A DNA stretch of 56,692 bases from Tistlia consotensis USBA 355 (GTDB lineage: Bacteria > Pseudomonadota > Alphaproteobacteria > Kiloniellales > DSM-21159). Below are positions 56,579-56,692 of this stretch, in pieces (positions within the stretch are counted from its first letter, which is position 1; each line of letters begins with the position of its first letter). Where the stretch lies: the NCBI RefSeq assembly GCF_900177295.1, contig NZ_FWZX01000038.1, positions 1 to 56,692 of the forward strand. The letters are read 5' to 3'. The notes under the pieces were generated by a model, which had not been told where the DNA came from, did not search any database, and saw only the letters and a program-made list of their open reading frames with translations. The position numbers and the translations under genes were made by a program.

Positions 56579-56692
56579 GAGCCTGTCCGAGTAAGCGCCT
56601 TTGTCTCGACGCTCGGCAGTGGTCGTGATTCACTACGGTTCATGGGCAAGACCTATCGGGCTTGGGAGGTGGACCAGCGGTGGCTGTTGCCG
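56579..56692 (+). mobile_element. Left end of an IS1182-like insertion sequence (runs off the window)
   Basis: From GAGCCTGTCCGAGTAA (56579-56594) the sequence changes character, as an IS terminus followed after about 50 bp by a transposase start. CTAG lies directly outside (56575-56578) and could be a target duplication; the other end is not in the window. Family assignment rests on the transposase start. Confidence 0.65.
56642..56692 (+). CDS. Transposase N-terminus (partial, IS1182-like)
   Basis: ATG 56642 opens a frame of 17 codons to the edge: MGKTYRAWEVDQRWLLP. This is the start typical of IS1182-type (DUF772-containing) transposases (M-KTYR---P-Q-LLLPP). The rest is outside the window. 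Confidence 0.7.
   Translation, partial: MGKTYRAWEVDQRWLLP

Overview
The window is about 56.7 kb of very GC-rich chromosomal DNA, roughly 70% G+C by eye. The best fit is an alphaproteobacterium of the Rhodospirillales in the broad sense (Azospirillum/Kiloniella-type relatives). Support comes from a complete chvE-gguABC sugar operon with a divergent gbpR-type regulator, an Azospirillum-type L-arabinose 1-dehydrogenase, a DUF2336 gene behind a CtrA-like box, a PleC/DivJ-like soluble PAS kinase, an SDHAF4-type small protein and a BacA-like ABC exporter. This is not a species call. I saw no rRNA, tRNA, CRISPR array or prophage. The only mobile element is an IS end at the right edge.

Layout. 1-1250: end of an unknown gene, a GTG-start hypothetical ORF and a small lipoprotein. 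1336-5071: fabI with a long inverted repeat behind it and a palindrome over its leader, then a sulfur operon (two half-size YeeE/YedE permeases and a periplasmic DUF442 phosphatase/sulfurtransferase with an NPCAP cysteine repeat) behind an FNR/FixK-like box, then DUF1330. 5126-11361: Bax-inhibitor-1 protein, and ybbA-ybbP divergent from tesA-FIST. 11507-17784: housekeeping and repair genes (aldo/keto reductase, thpR, LMW-PTP, a cobB/UDG overlapping pair, creatininase, AbrB-type permease, EVE-Rieske overlapping pair). 17932-24565: acetyl-CoA synthetase, ECF sigma and anti-sigma, MocR regulator divergent from a PPOX/GNAT pair, SDHAF4. 24757-30003: CtrA-like promoter, DUF2336 protein, PAS histidine kinase, BacA-like ABC transporter.

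30019-38899 is the clearest pathway. A minus-strand operon chvE-gguA-gguB-gguC-L-arabinonate dehydratase-L-arabinose 1-dehydrogenase imports L-arabinose (and probably D-galactose and related sugars) and starts its non-phosphorylative oxidation. A LysR regulator (gbpR) is divergent. A perfect 15-bp hairpin lies between chvE and gguA and could set the ratio of binding protein to transporter. The lactonase and the ketoglutarate-semialdehyde dehydrogenase are not in the window.

38966-56502: ompW behind a second FNR-like box, FkbM methyltransferase, ClC channel, a tandem pair of unknown secreted paralogs, pgk, DUF427, a methyltransferase, a low-GC orphan gene that looks acquired, a HAD/metallophosphoesterase pair, two GFA-family proteins, an acyl-ACP thioesterase, ettA, an Lrp regulator divergent from a DMT exporter, and a DJ-1/PfpI protein. 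From about 56579 an IS1182-like element begins and runs off the window.

The most unusual signals are three places where a gene's TGA stop sits inside a short tandem repeat whose unit length is not a multiple of three, so that TGA is placed in all three frames; the FNR-box sulfur operon with the cysteine repeat; the low-GC orphan island; and the tandem secreted paralogs.
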